This document shows positions 24,278-34,152 of a DNA stretch of 64,000 nucleotides, piece by piece. Source of the stretch: Oceanobacillus senegalensis (GTDB lineage: Bacteria > Bacillota > Bacilli > Bacillales > Amphibacillaceae); NCBI RefSeq assembly GCF_900176885.1, contig NZ_LT839648.1, forward strand, positions 1,205,049 through 1,269,048, in the 5' to 3' direction. Every line of letters begins with the position of its first letter. Position 1 is the first letter of the stretch. The position numbers were made by a program, and so were the translations under genes. Under the pieces are notes generated by a model. The model was not told the origin of the DNA and made no database searches. It saw only the letters and a program-made list of their open reading frames with translations.

Positions 24278-25336
24278 TTATATTGTTTTAATGATTTGAA
24301 ACATTGGCCACATCAATGTCACATAAATAAAAATGATAAAAGCCCCTAAAATAATGAAGAAAACTGGTTGTAATAATGTAATTATTTTTACAGTTTTATT
24401 TTCGATTTCCTCTAATAGCATTTCTGAATAAATGGACAAATCTTTTTCAAGCATTTCTATATCCGTTTCTTTCTGAAATATGGATTGGAGCTGTTTTTGT
24501 AGAAATTGAAACTTTGATAATACATGTTCAAGATGTACACCATTCGATAACTCACTTATTAAAATAGTTGTGTAATAGGAAATAATCGGTAATTTTTGTT
24601 GCTCTGACATATTTTTAAGGATTTCTTTGAAAGACATTCCTGTTTTAAGAAGTGAACTAAAGTGAGTAGCAAAGAAATAAGAGGTTTGTGTCTTGATGTA
24701 TAATCTAAAAATGGGAATCCGTTCGTATATTTGAAGTCTATTTTGAATGGGGATTTTTGGTTTTATCCATATCCATAGAATACTTAGTAATATAGCTAAA
24801 GATATTGTGGTTAGAAGAAGGGAACCTAAAAAATCAATAATCTTTATAGAGAATATGACTGTCCATGTTGAATCCGTTTCATTAGGAATAATATTTGCGA
24901 AAGAGGGGAGAACAAATTGTTTCATAAAATACAGTAACAACGAAAAAATAACGAACAGAATAAGAGGATACCTTAAAATTTGTTTGAATTTTTTCTCATT
25001 GTGTATTCGTTGCTGGAAAATATAGGCACATTTCTCAATACTCCCCACTAAATCATTGTTGGTACGAACGAAATACAGGTAAGAAGTGATAAAGTGGTGG
25101 AAATGAGCTTCTTCAAATGCACGATCAATTGTTTTCCCACTTTTTAAAGAATAAGTAATAATCGTCGTGGATTCTGTCATATCCTTATCCCATTTGAGAA
25201 CTTCTAATGCCTGGATAATTGGATACCCATTTTGTAGCAACCTAGTTAAGCGTTTAAGAAATCTAAGCTGTTTTTCTTTTGACATTTTATTTTTGTGGAC
25301 TAACCAAACCTTCTTTTTGAATGAAACCATACGCAT
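24278..25336 (-). CDS. comGB: Competence pseudopilus membrane platform protein ComGB
   Basis: 352-residue type II secretion GspF/PilC-family membrane protein with three main hydrophobic helices (about 121-141, 170-190, 325-345) and two repeated cytoplasmic helical domains (L-L-Q-N-G-Y-P-I near 40, L-L-K-T-G-M-S-F near 235). It anchors the ComGA ATPase and the assembling pilus. The start has AAGGAAGGC just upstream and overlaps comGA by 50 bp; a shorter start at residue 18 is possible. Confidence 0.9.
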   Translation of the reverse strand: MRMVSFKKKVWLVHKNKMSKEKQLRFLKRLTRLLQNGYPIIQALEVLKWDKDMTESTTIITYSLKSGKTIDRAFEEAHFHHFITSYLYFVRTNNDLVGSIEKCAYIFQQRIHNEKKFKQILRYPLILFVIFSLLLYFMKQFVLPSFANIIPNETDSTWTVIFSIKIIDFLGSLLLTTISLAILLSILWIWIKPKIPIQNRLQIYERIPIFRLYIKTQTSYFFATHFSSLLKTGMSFKEILKNMSEQQKLPIISYYTTILISELSNGVHLEHVLSKFQFLQKQLQSIFQKETDIEMLEKDLSIYSEMLLEEIENKTVKIITLLQPVFFIILGAFIIFIYVTLMWPMFQIIKTI

Positions 25337-26303
25337 ATGCCTTCCTTCTTAATTGTTGAAATGAGGAGAAACCTTGTGTGTTTGCTATATCACCTCCCCA
25401 AATGCACTCTTCTAGTAATTTGCCGTCTAAAAGTTCTAAGATTGCTGCACGTCTCTTAATTTTTGTTTTATATTGTATGGGCAAAAGCTCCATTGCAGCA
25501 ACAGCAATAAGCGTTTGATGTAAATCAGTTTGATTTATTCCCATTTCTAAGAGCCTTTGTATTGTTCCAATCGCATTTTTAGCATGTAATGTACTCATAA
25601 CAAGATGACCAGTTAAAGCAGCTTCAAAGGCAAAACGTGCCGTATATTTATCACGGATTTCACCAATCATAATAATATCCGGATCATGTCGTAATGCTGC
25701 TTTAAGACCAGTTTGATAAGTAATTCCTGCTTTTTCGTTAACTTGTACCTGAATTATATCTTGGATATCTTTTTCAATGGGATCTTCCAGTGATATGGTT
25801 TGATAGGAGTCTTCTTGAAGGATGGCTTTGAGTAGTGCATACAATGTTGTGGTTTTACCACTTCCTGTTGGACCTGTGAAAAGAATTAGTCCGGAGCGAT
25901 TAGTAATCCAATTTCTAATTTTTTGGTATTGATAAGGGAAAAGGAAAAGATTGTTTAAAGTGTAGCTTTCATGTTGTGGAAGGATACGAATAGCCAAGCT
26001 CTCTAATTGATTAATTGGGAGCGTTGATAGTCGAAGTGAGTAATTCATTTGTCTTTCTAAATGGTCAATGGTTCCATCCTGTGGTTTTCTTGTTTCTCCA
26101 ATATCCATTCCTGATGTGAATTTGTAATAGGTAAGTAACAATTGATATTGATTGGTCGAAATCTTTTTATATAAAATACGTTTACCAAGAATTCGAAAGT
26201 AAACATCGGTTTCGCTGGAGAAGGGGTAGAAGTGGATATCAGATGCTTGCTGCTCGATGGCGGCTTTGAGTAGTGTAGAAGAAAGTATTGAAGTAGAACT
26301 CAA
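25287..26303 (-). CDS. comGA: Competence traffic ATPase ComGA
   Basis: 338-residue type II/IV secretion ATPase driving pseudopilus assembly. Walker A G-P-T-G-S-G-K-T-T (about residues 143-151), Asp box L-E-D-P-I-E and Walker B/His box with I-M-I-G-E-I-R-D and L-V-M-S-T-L-H-A-K are all present. The four-Cys zinc motif of the larger PilB enzymes is absent, normal for ComGA. First gene of the comGA-GG operon (seven genes, all intact and overlapping). A/T-rich repeats upstream fit ComK control. Confidence 0.95.
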   Translation of the reverse strand: MSSTSILSSTLLKAAIEQQASDIHFYPFSSETDVYFRILGKRILYKKISTNQYQLLLTYYKFTSGMDIGETRKPQDGTIDHLERQMNYSLRLSTLPINQLESLAIRILPQHESYTLNNLFLFPYQYQKIRNWITNRSGLILFTGPTGSGKTTTLYALLKAILQEDSYQTISLEDPIEKDIQDIIQVQVNEKAGITYQTGLKAALRHDPDIIMIGEIRDKYTARFAFEAALTGHLVMSTLHAKNAIGTIQRLLEMGINQTDLHQTLIAVAAMELLPIQYKTKIKRRAAILELLDGKLLEECIWGGDIANTQGFSSFQQLRRKAYAYGFIQKEGLVSPQK

Positions 26304-26375
26304 TTATTTTCAACTCCTTAAGATATTCGGTTAGATACATTATTCGACAAGCTTCTGCTAAATCCTTCTTTTTTG

Positions 26376-26424
26376 GAAAAAATTTTTGAAAAAAATTTTT
26401 GTTTATTCGAATAAACCTTTTTTA
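26376..26424 (-). promoter_or_regulatory. Candidate ComK (K-box) region upstream of comGA
   Basis: Adjacent A6T5 (26377-26387) and A7T5 (26389-26400) blocks, plus a third A/T block TAAA-N5-TTTA (26412-26424). ComK binds paired AAAA-N5-TTTT boxes; the best match (from 26389) has one mismatch, and the spacing is not the classic one. It lies 75-120 bp upstream of comGA. Confidence 0.45.
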
Positions 26425-26468
26425 TTCAGTTTATCCTAAGTATATAGATAATCAATGAGGTGAAGAGA

Positions 26469-26645
26469 ATGTCTGGTAATGATTATATAAAATTTGTTAC
26501 TGAGCAAGTAGTATCTTATTTGGATTTACCAGTAGAAGAAAGAAAAAAGCGCAAATCCCAGCAAAAAGAGGAGACAAGCATATCCAATCGTTGGTTTGGG
26601 GTATTACCCTTTGTATTAAAATCTTTAAGAAAGAAGGCAGAGTAG
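26469..26645 (+). CDS. yqzE: YqzE family protein
   Basis: 58 residues: N-terminal helix (N-D-Y-I-K-F-V-T-E-Q-V-V-S-Y-L), a highly basic E-E-R-K-K-R-K stretch, and the conserved R-W-F-G-V-L-P-F-V-L-K end. Recognised as YqzE, which in B. subtilis lies after comGG; here it is divergent from comGA. ATG 26469 follows GAGGTGA. It ends in a terminator hairpin. Function is unknown; linkage to comG suggests a competence-related or neutral passenger role. Confidence 0.78.
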   Translation: MSGNDYIKFVTEQVVSYLDLPVEERKKRKSQQKEETSISNRWFGVLPFVLKSLRKKAE

Positions 26646-26671
26646 TAGTCGCTATTCTGCCTTCTTTGTTC
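26631..26671. terminator. Terminator between yqzE and yqhG
   Basis: GAAGGCAGAGTAG pairs with CTATTCTGCCTTC, followed by TTTGTTCTTTC; convergent genes share it. Confidence 0.75.
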
Positions 26672-26687
26672 TTTCTTTATCATGTAG

Positions 26688-27458
26688 TTATTCGGTTAAA
26701 TAAAATATACCTCCGTTGATCACTTCAAATGTGATGATAGGCTTATATCGCTCGGAAATCTCCTCTAGTTCTTTTTCCATTTGTTCGTTATCTTTATCAT
26801 TGTTATAAAAGTGCTTTAATGTCTCCTTCTCTTCCTCTAATGTCTGAATGGAGTCCTCAGCCCAATCGTGCGTCTGATTTTCGATGTAGTTGGAAATAAC
26901 CGCTTCAATTCGTTTGAAACCACTTTTCAATCGAATAATAGGTGAAATAGTGTAGCAATAGTCGCATATAGAGGTTTGTAATGGTAGAATATTTAGATAT
27001 TCCATCATCTCTAAGCGCATATTTCCGTTTACTAACTGAAGACCAATTGAGATTATCTCATCTTTCTTGTATTTTCCCTTATAGCTAATTTTCATATTTA
27101 TTACAAGCCAAGGATATAATGGAGTATTTTGATTTGGGTTCACTTGTTGAAATAGCTTTGTAAATTTTTCATTATTCTTAAGATGATTTAAAATTTGCTG
27201 TAGTCTTGGACTGCCAAAATGAACCCATTCTCCTTTTTCATCTCTTTTATCGGGGCTAGTGATAAGCGTTAATTGCATTGGCTCTCCTTTTTGTCCGATT
27301 TTTTTTATATAATGCCAGTAAAAAGGGCGGTTCATTAGGGAGCGATCCATTTCTTCCGTTAGTTGAATTCGTAATAAACCATCCTGCTTTTCTTCTATCC
27401 TACATTGATGAAATGAAAAATAATCCTGCAAAAACTGATCTAAATTAGTTATAGCCAT
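26688..27458 (-). CDS. yqhG: YqhG family protein
   Basis: 256-residue soluble protein, start overlapping the end of yqhH by 14 bp. It is mixed alpha/beta, with an N-terminal L-D-Q-F-L-Q-D-Y-F motif and a Glu-rich helical part near 200-235. It is conserved in Bacillaceae only as partner of the SNF2 helicase YqhH. The pair suggests a chromatin- or RNA-remodelling complex, but no function is established. Confidence 0.85.
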   Translation of the reverse strand: MAITNLDQFLQDYFSFHQCRIEEKQDGLLRIQLTEEMDRSLMNRPFYWHYIKKIGQKGEPMQLTLITSPDKRDEKGEWVHFGSPRLQQILNHLKNNEKFTKLFQQVNPNQNTPLYPWLVINMKISYKGKYKKDEIISIGLQLVNGNMRLEMMEYLNILPLQTSICDYCYTISPIIRLKSGFKRIEAVISNYIENQTHDWAEDSIQTLEEEKETLKHFYNNDKDNEQMEKELEEISERYKPIITFEVINGGIFYLTE

Positions 27459-29103
27459 AGTTTTGCTCCTCCTGATTATTTTCTTTTAACGAATGTTGAA
27501 TAATACTAGTTAAATTATCTAGTTTAATTTTTACTTCACCAACAGAGGTTGATTCATTATAAATAGTTTCTAATTCTGATTCCATACTTGAGATATTTAG
27601 CTCTGCTAAAATATTATCTAAATTTCCAATAACTTGTTCAAATAAATTTATTTTTTCATATAGCAGTGTCATAATATGCTCTTCTATCGTTTCTCGAACA
27701 GCAAAGTTATAAATGTTAACATCATGTTTTTGACCAAAACGATGAATTCTACCAATTCTCTGTTCCAGTCGCATTGGATTCCAAGGAAGATCATAATTAA
27801 TTAAATGATGACAAAATTGTAGGTTTATACCTTCACCACCGGCTTCTGTTGCTATAAGAACTTGGGCGTGGTTTTGGAATAGTTGTTTCATCCAATCTTT
27901 TTTTCCACGCTTAAACCCTCCTCGGAAGGGTACAGAGGAAATTCCGTGCTGTTGCAGGTACCATTGTAGGTAAATCTGTGTGGCACGATATTCTGTAAAA
28001 ACAATTACCTTTTCGTCCCCGATTTGTTTAATGAGTTCTACAAGCTTTTCTGCTTTAGAGTGATGTGGAAGTTGCTCAATTTTAGATACCACTGGCTGGA
28101 TATACGACTCCGTATTGTTTTCATTCATTAGTTTCTTTAGGGAGAGATAGCATGCCTCACGAGAGGAACATATTTCTCTTAAAAAGGTAATCTTTGAAAA
28201 GGTAGAAAAGACAGAAGTGACGGATTCTAAATCTTGATATACATCAATTTCTTCCTGTTTGAAGTCAATCCAGACTGTTTCAATATTTCTTTTGGTTTGA
28301 TTGAGGCTTGTGTTTCTTCTTGTATTTCTAACCATAACTTTTTGAATGAGTTGTTTTAGATAGGCATCTTGATTAATTTTGTTTCTTCCTCTTCCGTATT
28401 TTTCTAGGAAGGAATCGTAATTTCCAAGATGACCAGGTTTTAAGATAGATATTAGGTTAAATATCTCAATTAATCTATTCTGTACTGGTGTTGCTGTTAA
28501 GAGCAAACAATAATTTTTCTTTAAAGCTCGTACAAACTCATAATTCTTCGTTCTATGATTTTTTAATTTATGCGCTTCATCAATCAATATGAAATCATAT
28601 TCAATATCTAATATTTTCTCTCGGTGTGGGGGGCGTTTAGCTGTATCTAATGATGAAATAATAATATTTTGATCCCAATGATAATTTTTTCGATGTGCAA
28701 TTGCCGGAATATAGAATTTTTCATTTAACTCCTTAACCCATTGATTTACTAAGGAAGCAGGAACAAGAATAAGAGCATTTTTAACTAATCCACGAATCAT
28801 ATATTCTTTCAGAATGAGCCCTGCCTCGATGGTTTTTCCTAATCCTACCTCATCTGCTAATATAGCTCTTCCATTCATAGACTCAATAACCTGTTCTGCT
28901 GCTTGTATTTGGTGATCGAGAAAATTTACATGTGGTAAGTATTCTAAAGCACGTAACCCCTTGAATTCAGGAGTCATGGTTGTAAGTTCAGCATGATATG
29001 CCATAGAGAATAATTCCCAGCTAGAAAATGGCCCATCTGCTTCAAGTCTTGATTCTAATTCTGTAATAAATTTTAAATCTTTTTTCATCTGAATAGAATC
29101 CAT
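27445..29103 (-). CDS. yqhH: SNF2-family helicase (YqhH)
   Basis: 552-residue SWI2/SNF2 ATPase. Motifs seen: D-E-V-G-L-G-K-T-I-E-A-G (motif I, about 88-99), L-V-P-A-S-L-V-x-Q-W (Ia), D-E-A-H-K-L-K-N (II, about 175-182), L-L-L-T-A-T-P-V-Q-N (III) and E-Q-R-I-G-R-I-H-R-F-G-Q (VI, about 458). No DNA-binding or nuclease domain is added. It translocates on nucleic acid using ATP. It is divergent from the glycine-cleavage operon and co-transcribed with yqhG. Confidence 0.93.
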   Translation of the reverse strand: MDSIQMKKDLKFITELESRLEADGPFSSWELFSMAYHAELTTMTPEFKGLRALEYLPHVNFLDHQIQAAEQVIESMNGRAILADEVGLGKTIEAGLILKEYMIRGLVKNALILVPASLVNQWVKELNEKFYIPAIAHRKNYHWDQNIIISSLDTAKRPPHREKILDIEYDFILIDEAHKLKNHRTKNYEFVRALKKNYCLLLTATPVQNRLIEIFNLISILKPGHLGNYDSFLEKYGRGRNKINQDAYLKQLIQKVMVRNTRRNTSLNQTKRNIETVWIDFKQEEIDVYQDLESVTSVFSTFSKITFLREICSSREACYLSLKKLMNENNTESYIQPVVSKIEQLPHHSKAEKLVELIKQIGDEKVIVFTEYRATQIYLQWYLQQHGISSVPFRGGFKRGKKDWMKQLFQNHAQVLIATEAGGEGINLQFCHHLINYDLPWNPMRLEQRIGRIHRFGQKHDVNIYNFAVRETIEEHIMTLLYEKINLFEQVIGNLDNILAELNISSMESELETIYNESTSVGEVKIKLDNLTSIIQHSLKENNQEEQNYGYN

Positions 29104-29226
29104 ATAATACTTCCTTTTTTATTTAATAAAATTTGGATTTAGCTATATTTTTCTAAAATTGTATGATATAATCGTAACTAAATTAAGGATTTATCGATTT
29201 TGATAATTAGTATAACCAAGTTTTCG

Positions 29227-29232
29227 TATAAT
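29227..29232 (+). promoter_or_regulatory. -10 element of the gcv operon
   Basis: Perfect TATAAT 20 bp before the riboswitch aptamer. A TTGATA lies 21 bp further upstream, longer than the normal spacing, so the -35 is uncertain. Confidence 0.5.
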
Positions 29233-29251
29233 ATGATGCGGATGATTACAA

Positions 29252-29470
29252 GGGGAGAGCTTACTTTCAGACAGTAACGCCGAAGGAGCAAGCAACTATG
29301 TGAATCTCTCAGGCAAAAAGACTCTTGTAGGACGCAACTCTGGAGAGTGTTTACAAAGTAAACCGCCTACGAAGCAAGTATTTTTATTCAGGTTAACTCC
29401 TAGTAAAGATACGCAACTTTCTGGTTGAAGGACAGAGATTTCTCATTCATGGAGAAATTCTGTCCTTTTA
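29252..29470 (+). ncRNA. Glycine riboswitch (tandem aptamers) controlling gcvT
   Basis: Aptamer 1 (about 29252-29347) has the hallmark stretches GGGGAGAGC, GCCGAAGGAGCAAGC, CTCTCAGGCAAAAAGAC and CTCTGGAGAG. Aptamer 2 (about 29348-29425) is more divergent: CCGCCTACGAAGCAAG, then TTCAGGTTAACTCC and ending ACTTTCTGG. An expression-platform hairpin follows (GGACAGAGATTTCTC with GAGAAATTCTGTCC, 29430-29465) and then TTTTATAG. Glycine binding is known to switch the Bacillus version on, so the hairpin is the default terminator. The leader ends 39 bp before gcvT. Confidence 0.92.
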
Positions 29471-29508
29471 TAGTGTTTTAGGTGGATAGAAGTAGAGGGG
29501 GAGGATGA

Positions 29509-30621
29509 ATGAGCGAATTAAAAAAAACACCAATCTACCCTGAATATGAAGCACAGGGTGCTAAAACGATTGATTTTGGTGGATGGGATTTGCCTGTTCA
29601 ATTTTCTAGTATTAAGGATGAGCATGAAGCAACTAGAACGAGGGCAGGGTTGTTTGATGTTTCCCATATGGGTGAAATAACGGTTAAAGGTCCCAAAAGC
29701 CTTGATTTCTTGCAACAGTTAACCACTAACGATGTATCCACTTTATCACCTCAACGTGCCCAATATACGTTAATGTGTAATGAAAATGGGGGAACAGTGG
29801 ACGATTTTATCATCTATATGCTTGCTGATGAGGATTATTTATTGGTTGTAAATGCGGCAAATACGATGAAAGACTTTGAATGGTTGAATAAGAATAACAC
29901 ATATAGTAAAGAAGAAGTGGAAATCCGTAATATTTCTAGTAATATTGTCCAGTTAGCTCTTCAAGGTCCAAAAGCGGAAGTGATTTTACAAACGATTACC
30001 AAGACCAATTTAAAGGAAATAAAATTCTTTCATTTTAACAAAGAGGTTTATTTTTCAGGTATAGGAAAAGCTGCCATTGTATCACGAACTGGATACACTG
30101 GGGAGGACGGTTTTGAAATATATATTGACCAATCAGAAGGACGTAATCTATGGAATGTAATTTTAGATGCTGGAAGGGATTATGGTGTGCAACCAATCGG
30201 TCTTGGAGCAAGGGACACTTTACGTTTTGAAGCTAATTTAGCACTTTACGGACAAGAACTTTCTGAGAATATTTCACCGATTGAAGCAGGTCTTGGCTTT
30301 GCGGTTAAAGTAAATAAAACAAGTGACTTTATTGGTAAATCCATATTAAAAGAACAGGTGTCAAAAGGTCCTAATAGAAGGCTTGTAGGGATTGAAATGG
30401 TGGATAAAGGAATCCCGCGTCATGGTTATGAGGTTTATAAAAATGAACAAAAAATTGGTTTCGTAACATCAGGTACACAATCACCAACATTGAATAAAAA
30501 TTTAGGTATAGTACTTATAGATTCAGAATGTTCTGAGGTTGGCACTGAATTGTTCGTTCAGGTTCGGAAACGGACGTTAAAGGCAAAAGTAATACCAACA
30601 CCATTCTACAAACGAGGATAA
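29509..30621 (+). CDS. gcvT: Glycine cleavage system T protein (aminomethyltransferase)
   Basis: 370 residues. Transfers the aminomethyl methylene carbon to tetrahydrofolate, releasing ammonia. Conserved [16 protein letters not shown] start, D-V-S-H-M-G (catalytic Asp region, about 46-51 holding folate contacts), [11 protein letters not shown] and G-L-G-A-R-D-T-L-R. First gene of gcvT-gcvPA-gcvPB, under the glycine riboswitch. GAGGGGGAGG lies before the ATG. Confidence 0.97.
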   Translation: MSELKKTPIYPEYEAQGAKTIDFGGWDLPVQFSSIKDEHEATRTRAGLFDVSHMGEITVKGPKSLDFLQQLTTNDVSTLSPQRAQYTLMCNENGGTVDDFIIYMLADEDYLLVVNAANTMKDFEWLNKNNTYSKEEVEIRNISSNIVQLALQGPKAEVILQTITKTNLKEIKFFHFNKEVYFSGIGKAAIVSRTGYTGEDGFEIYIDQSEGRNLWNVILDAGRDYGVQPIGLGARDTLRFEANLALYGQELSENISPIEAGLGFAVKVNKTSDFIGKSILKEQVSKGPNRRLVGIEMVDKGIPRHGYEVYKNEQKIGFVTSGTQSPTLNKNLGIVLIDSECSEVGTELFVQVRKRTLKAKVIPTPFYKRG

Positions 30622-30638
30622 ATTTAGGGGGCGACATT

Positions 30639-31991
30639 ATGGAGTTTCGTTATTTACCTATGACAGAAACAGATAAAAAGGAAATGTTAGATACAATAGG
30701 TGTAACATCTACGGATGACTTGTTTTCAGATATTCCCGAAGCGGTTCGGCTTAAAAGAGGATTGAATCTTAAAAAGCCGGCGAATGAATATCAATTAAAA
30801 AAAGAATTAAGTGAAATGGCAGGGAAGAATTTAAACCTAAAGGAATACACTTCATTCCTTGGTGCAGGTGTTTACGATCATTTCATTCCTTCCGTTGTCG
30901 ATCATGTTATTTCACGTTCAGAATTTTATACGGCTTATACACCATACCAGCCAGAAGTATCACAAGGTGAATTACAAGCCATTTTTGAATTTCAAACGAT
31001 GATCTCAGAGTTAACGGGAATGCCGATTGCTAATTCATCCATGTATGACGGTGGTACAGCATTAGCAGAAGCAGTGAACTTGAGTGCAGCACAAACCAAA
31101 CGCAAAAAAGTTCTAGTGTCGAAAACGGTTCACCCTGAATCAAGAGAGGTAATCGAAACATACGCTCTGGGACAAAATTTAGAAATCGTTGAAATCGGTA
31201 TCGCAAAAGATGGTAAAACAGACTTAGCAGAATTAGAAAAGCATTTAGATGAGAATACGGCAAGTGTAGTTATTCAATATCCAAATTTCCTTGGACAAAT
31301 TGAACCCTTAGAAGAAATAAATAAGCAGATTAAGAATCAAAAGAAAACCATGTTTCTTGTTTCAAGTAACCCACTTGCTTTAGGGTATTTAACACCTCCT
31401 GGTGAGTTTGGTGCTGATATTGTTGTTGGAGACACACAGGTATTTGGAATTCCAGCTCAATTTGGTGGCCCGCATTGTGGATATTTTGCTACGACAAAGA
31501 AATTGATGCGTAAAGTCCCAGGGCGTTTAGTCGGTCAGACAACAGATGAGAATGGTGAACGAGGCTTTGTACTGACATTACAGGCAAGAGAACAGCATAT
31601 TAGAAGGGAAAAGGCTACTTCCAACATTTGTTCCAACCAAGCATTAAATGCACTTGCAAGCTCTGTTGCAATGAGCTCCATTGGAAAACAGGGATTAAAA
31701 GAAATGGCTGCTCTAAATATGAAAAAGGCTAGATATGCAAAGCAAAAATTAGAGGAAGAAAATATCGAAGTGGTATTCCAGGGTTCATTTTTCAATGAAT
31801 TTGTTATTAAACTTTCTCAACCCGTTTCTGAAATAAATGCCACGCTACGCTCGAAAGGGTTTATTGGAGGCTATGACTTAGGTCAAGTTTATCCGGAACT
31901 TTCTAATCATATGCTGTTAGCTGTAACAGAAATACGTACAAAAGATGAAATTGATACATTTGCAAGAGAATTGGGGGATATACATGGCTAA
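30639..31991 (+). CDS. gcvPA: Glycine dehydrogenase (decarboxylating) subunit 1
   Basis: 450 residues, the N-terminal half of split P protein. Together with gcvPB it decarboxylates glycine with PLP and passes the aminomethyl group to lipoyl-GcvH. Motifs include [20 protein letters not shown] and [11 protein letters not shown]. The PLP lysine is on the partner subunit. It starts 17 bp after gcvT and overlaps gcvPB by 8 bp. Confidence 0.96.
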   Translation: MEFRYLPMTETDKKEMLDTIGVTSTDDLFSDIPEAVRLKRGLNLKKPANEYQLKKELSEMAGKNLNLKEYTSFLGAGVYDHFIPSVVDHVISRSEFYTAYTPYQPEVSQGELQAIFEFQTMISELTGMPIANSSMYDGGTALAEAVNLSAAQTKRKKVLVSKTVHPESREVIETYALGQNLEIVEIGIAKDGKTDLAELEKHLDENTASVVIQYPNFLGQIEPLEEINKQIKNQKKTMFLVSSNPLALGYLTPPGEFGADIVVGDTQVFGIPAQFGGPHCGYFATTKKLMRKVPGRLVGQTTDENGERGFVLTLQAREQHIRREKATSNICSNQALNALASSVAMSSIGKQGLKEMAALNMKKARYAKQKLEEENIEVVFQGSFFNEFVIKLSQPVSEINATLRSKGFIGGYDLGQVYPELSNHMLLAVTEIRTKDEIDTFARELGDIHG

Positions 31992-33441
31992 TCAAGATTT
32001 TCCATTAATTTTTGAACGCAGTAAGGAAGGTAGAACAGGTTACAGCTTACCAGATTTAGAAGTTCCTGAAATAGATTTGGACAGTGAATTAGATGATGCT
32101 TATATTCGAAAAAATGCTCCAGAATTACCTGAAGTTAGTGAATTAGAAGTAATGAGACATTATACTGGTTTATCAAATCGAAATTATGGTGTGGATTCAG
32201 GTTTTTATCCACTTGGATCTTGTACAATGAAGTATAATCCCAAGATAAATGAGGATGTAGCAAGATTAGATGGATTTAGTCACATACACCCATACCAGGA
32301 TCCGGAAACGATTCAAGGGGCTTTAGAAATGATGTATGATCTTCAGTCCGCCTTAAAAGAAATTACTGGGATGCATGAAATTTCTCTTCAATCAGCTGCA
32401 GGTGCACAAGGTGAGTGGACTGCGTTAATGATGATTAGAAAGTTTCATGAAGCAAATGGTGATTATCAACGTACAAAAGTAATTGTGCCAGACTCTGCCC
32501 ACGGAACAAATCCTGCTTCTGCAGCAGTTGCCGGCTTTGATGCGGTGACCGTTAAATCAAATGAGGACGGACTAGTAGATTTGCAGGATTTAAAGCGAGT
32601 TGTTGGAGAAGATACAGCTGCACTAATGTTGACTAATCCGAATACATTAGGTCTGTTCGAAAAAGACATTTTGGAAATGGCAGATATTGTTCATAAAGCG
32701 GGAGGAAAGCTTTATTACGATGGAGCTAACTTAAACGCTATTATGGGGTATGCTAGACCAGCTGATATGGGCTTTGATGCTGTACACTTAAATCTTCACA
32801 AAACATTTACTGGACCTCATGGCGGTGGTGGACCTGGTTCTGGTCCTGTTGGAGTTACAAAAGAACTAGAGCCATTCTTGCCAAAACCTGTTCTTATTAA
32901 AAGAGATGGTCAGTATATGTTTGATCATGATCGTCCACAATCTATTGGAAGAATAAAACCATATTACGGTAACTTTGCTATAAACCTACGTGCTTACACC
33001 TATATCCGTACGATGGGAGCAGAAGGGCTTAAAAAGGTAAGTGAATATGCTGTTTTAAATGCAAATTATATGATGCGGAAATTGGAAAAAGCGTATGATT
33101 TACCTTACAACCAACATTGTAAACATGAGTTTGTTTTATCTGGAAAAAAACAGAAAAAATTGGGTGTACGTACATTGGATATCGCTAAACGCCTGCTTGA
33201 TTTTGGCTATCACCCGCCCACTATTTATTTCCCACTTAATGTGGAAGAAGGCATGATGGTAGAGCCGACAGAAACCGAATCAAAAGAAACATTGGATGGC
33301 TTTATTGATACCATGCTTACAATTGCTAAAGAGGTGGAGGATAACCCTGAAATCGTTCAGGAGGCACCCCATAATACGGTAGTGAAACGAATGGATGAAA
33401 CAACAGCTGCTAGAAACCCAATATTACGTTATACTAAATAA
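31984..33441 (+). CDS. gcvPB: Glycine dehydrogenase (decarboxylating) subunit 2
   Basis: 485 residues, C-terminal half of split P protein, carrying the PLP-binding Lys in N-L-H-K-T-F (about residue 272) with the glycine-rich loop [12 protein letters not shown] next to it. ATG 31984 with GGGGGATATAC upstream is the start; the longer frame from 31945 runs into gcvPA coding sequence without a ribosome site. Last gene of the operon; GcvH is not in the window, and the lipoate ligase gene lipM that often follows yqhL is absent here. Confidence 0.96.
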   Translation: MANQDFPLIFERSKEGRTGYSLPDLEVPEIDLDSELDDAYIRKNAPELPEVSELEVMRHYTGLSNRNYGVDSGFYPLGSCTMKYNPKINEDVARLDGFSHIHPYQDPETIQGALEMMYDLQSALKEITGMHEISLQSAAGAQGEWTALMMIRKFHEANGDYQRTKVIVPDSAHGTNPASAAVAGFDAVTVKSNEDGLVDLQDLKRVVGEDTAALMLTNPNTLGLFEKDILEMADIVHKAGGKLYYDGANLNAIMGYARPADMGFDAVHLNLHKTFTGPHGGGGPGSGPVGVTKELEPFLPKPVLIKRDGQYMFDHDRPQSIGRIKPYYGNFAINLRAYTYIRTMGAEGLKKVSEYAVLNANYMMRKLEKAYDLPYNQHCKHEFVLSGKKQKKLGVRTLDIAKRLLDFGYHPPTIYFPLNVEEGMMVEPTETESKETLDGFIDTMLTIAKEVEDNPEIVQEAPHNTVVKRMDETTAARNPILRYTK

Positions 33442-33448
33442 TAAATGA

Positions 33449-33480
33449 AAGACCCAAGGTTTACGTAAACCTTGGGTCTT
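33449..33480. terminator. Bidirectional terminator between gcvPB and yqhL
   Basis: A perfect 32-bp palindrome: AAGACCCAAGGTTTAC followed directly by its complement. It ends the gcv operon and the convergent rhodanese gene. Confidence 0.8.
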
Positions 33481-33506
33481 GATATTGGGTAAAATTATCT
33501 TTTAAA

Positions 33507-33881
33507 TTAAAGTCCAGTTTTAATTTTACCTGTCCATTTTTTAAAGCCACCTTTTAACTGGTAAATATCTTGGTAACCTTTCTTATGGAGAAGCTGTGCC
33601 GCTCTAGCGGATCTGGAACCACCTTGGCAGTATAGGTATACTGGCTTATCTTTACGTAATTCCACCAGTCGCTGTTTTAATTGGGTAACAGGGATGTTTC
33701 TTGCACCTAAAATGTGACCGCGTTGGAATTCTTGTGGTTCACGAACATCAATCAGTTGAGCCTTTCTGTATCCTTTTACGAATTCATTCTCCGTAAGGGT
33801 TTTTAAATAAGCGCGCTGTCTAAAATAACGAAATATACCAACAGCTAAAATAACTAGTAGTAGAATAATTAAAATTTCCAT
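33507..33881 (-). CDS. yqhL: Membrane-anchored rhodanese-like protein (YqhL)
   Basis: 124 residues: one membrane helix (2-20) and a single rhodanese domain with active-site loop Y-L-Y-C-Q-G-G-S-R-S-A (Cys near residue 86), plus the D-V-R-E-P-Q-E-F start. It may carry sulphane sulphur between acceptors at the membrane. ATG 33881 with GGGGGAAAACC upstream is chosen; an upstream ATG at 33911 lacks a ribosome site. In B. subtilis yqhL lies beside gcv too, then lipM-mntR; here nrdJ follows. Confidence 0.9.
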   Translation of the reverse strand: MEILIILLLVILAVGIFRYFRQRAYLKTLTENEFVKGYRKAQLIDVREPQEFQRGHILGARNIPVTQLKQRLVELRKDKPVYLYCQGGSRSARAAQLLHKKGYQDIYQLKGGFKKWTGKIKTGL

Positions 33882-34076
33882 GGTTTTCCCCCATTTATTA
33901 TCAATGTACATTACATATTATATGGTTAATTGTATATTTTTTAAAGCCTTTTCTATTATGAAAGGACTTTTGGTAAAACAAAGTATGCAAGTTCAAAAAA
34001 AATCAAAAATAGTAGATTATCTAGATTTTATCTTCTAATATCTTCCAATTATAGATATTTTCATCGTATTGCTAAG

Positions 34077-34106
34077 TTGACAAAATCATTCTTATTTCAT
34101 TCTAAT
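34077..34106 (+). promoter_or_regulatory. Sigma-A promoter of nrdJ
   Basis: TTGACA (34077-34082), 18 bp, TCTAAT (34101-34106). Transcription would begin near 34113, inside the first NrdR box. The stretch between yqhL (33881) and this promoter holds no gene. Confidence 0.65.
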
Positions 34107-34152
34107 TCAATATATAGTGTAAAAAATAAAAAGTTAACACAATATGTTGTGT
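34105..34152 (+). promoter_or_regulatory. Tandem NrdR boxes upstream of nrdJ
   Basis: Box 1 ATTCAATATATAGTGT (34105-34120) matches 14 of 16 and box 2 ACACAATATGTTGTGT (34137-34152) matches 15 of 16 positions of the NrdR consensus ACACwATATmTwGTGT. Their starts are 32 bp apart, about three helical turns, the spacing known for paired NrdR boxes. Box 1 overlaps the -10. A third, weaker match (34195-34210, 13 of 16) lies just before the start codon. Confidence 0.78.

Noticed and set aside
24747-25025. 92-residue plus-strand reading frame within comGB
   Set aside because: Antisense shadow of a well-supported gene.
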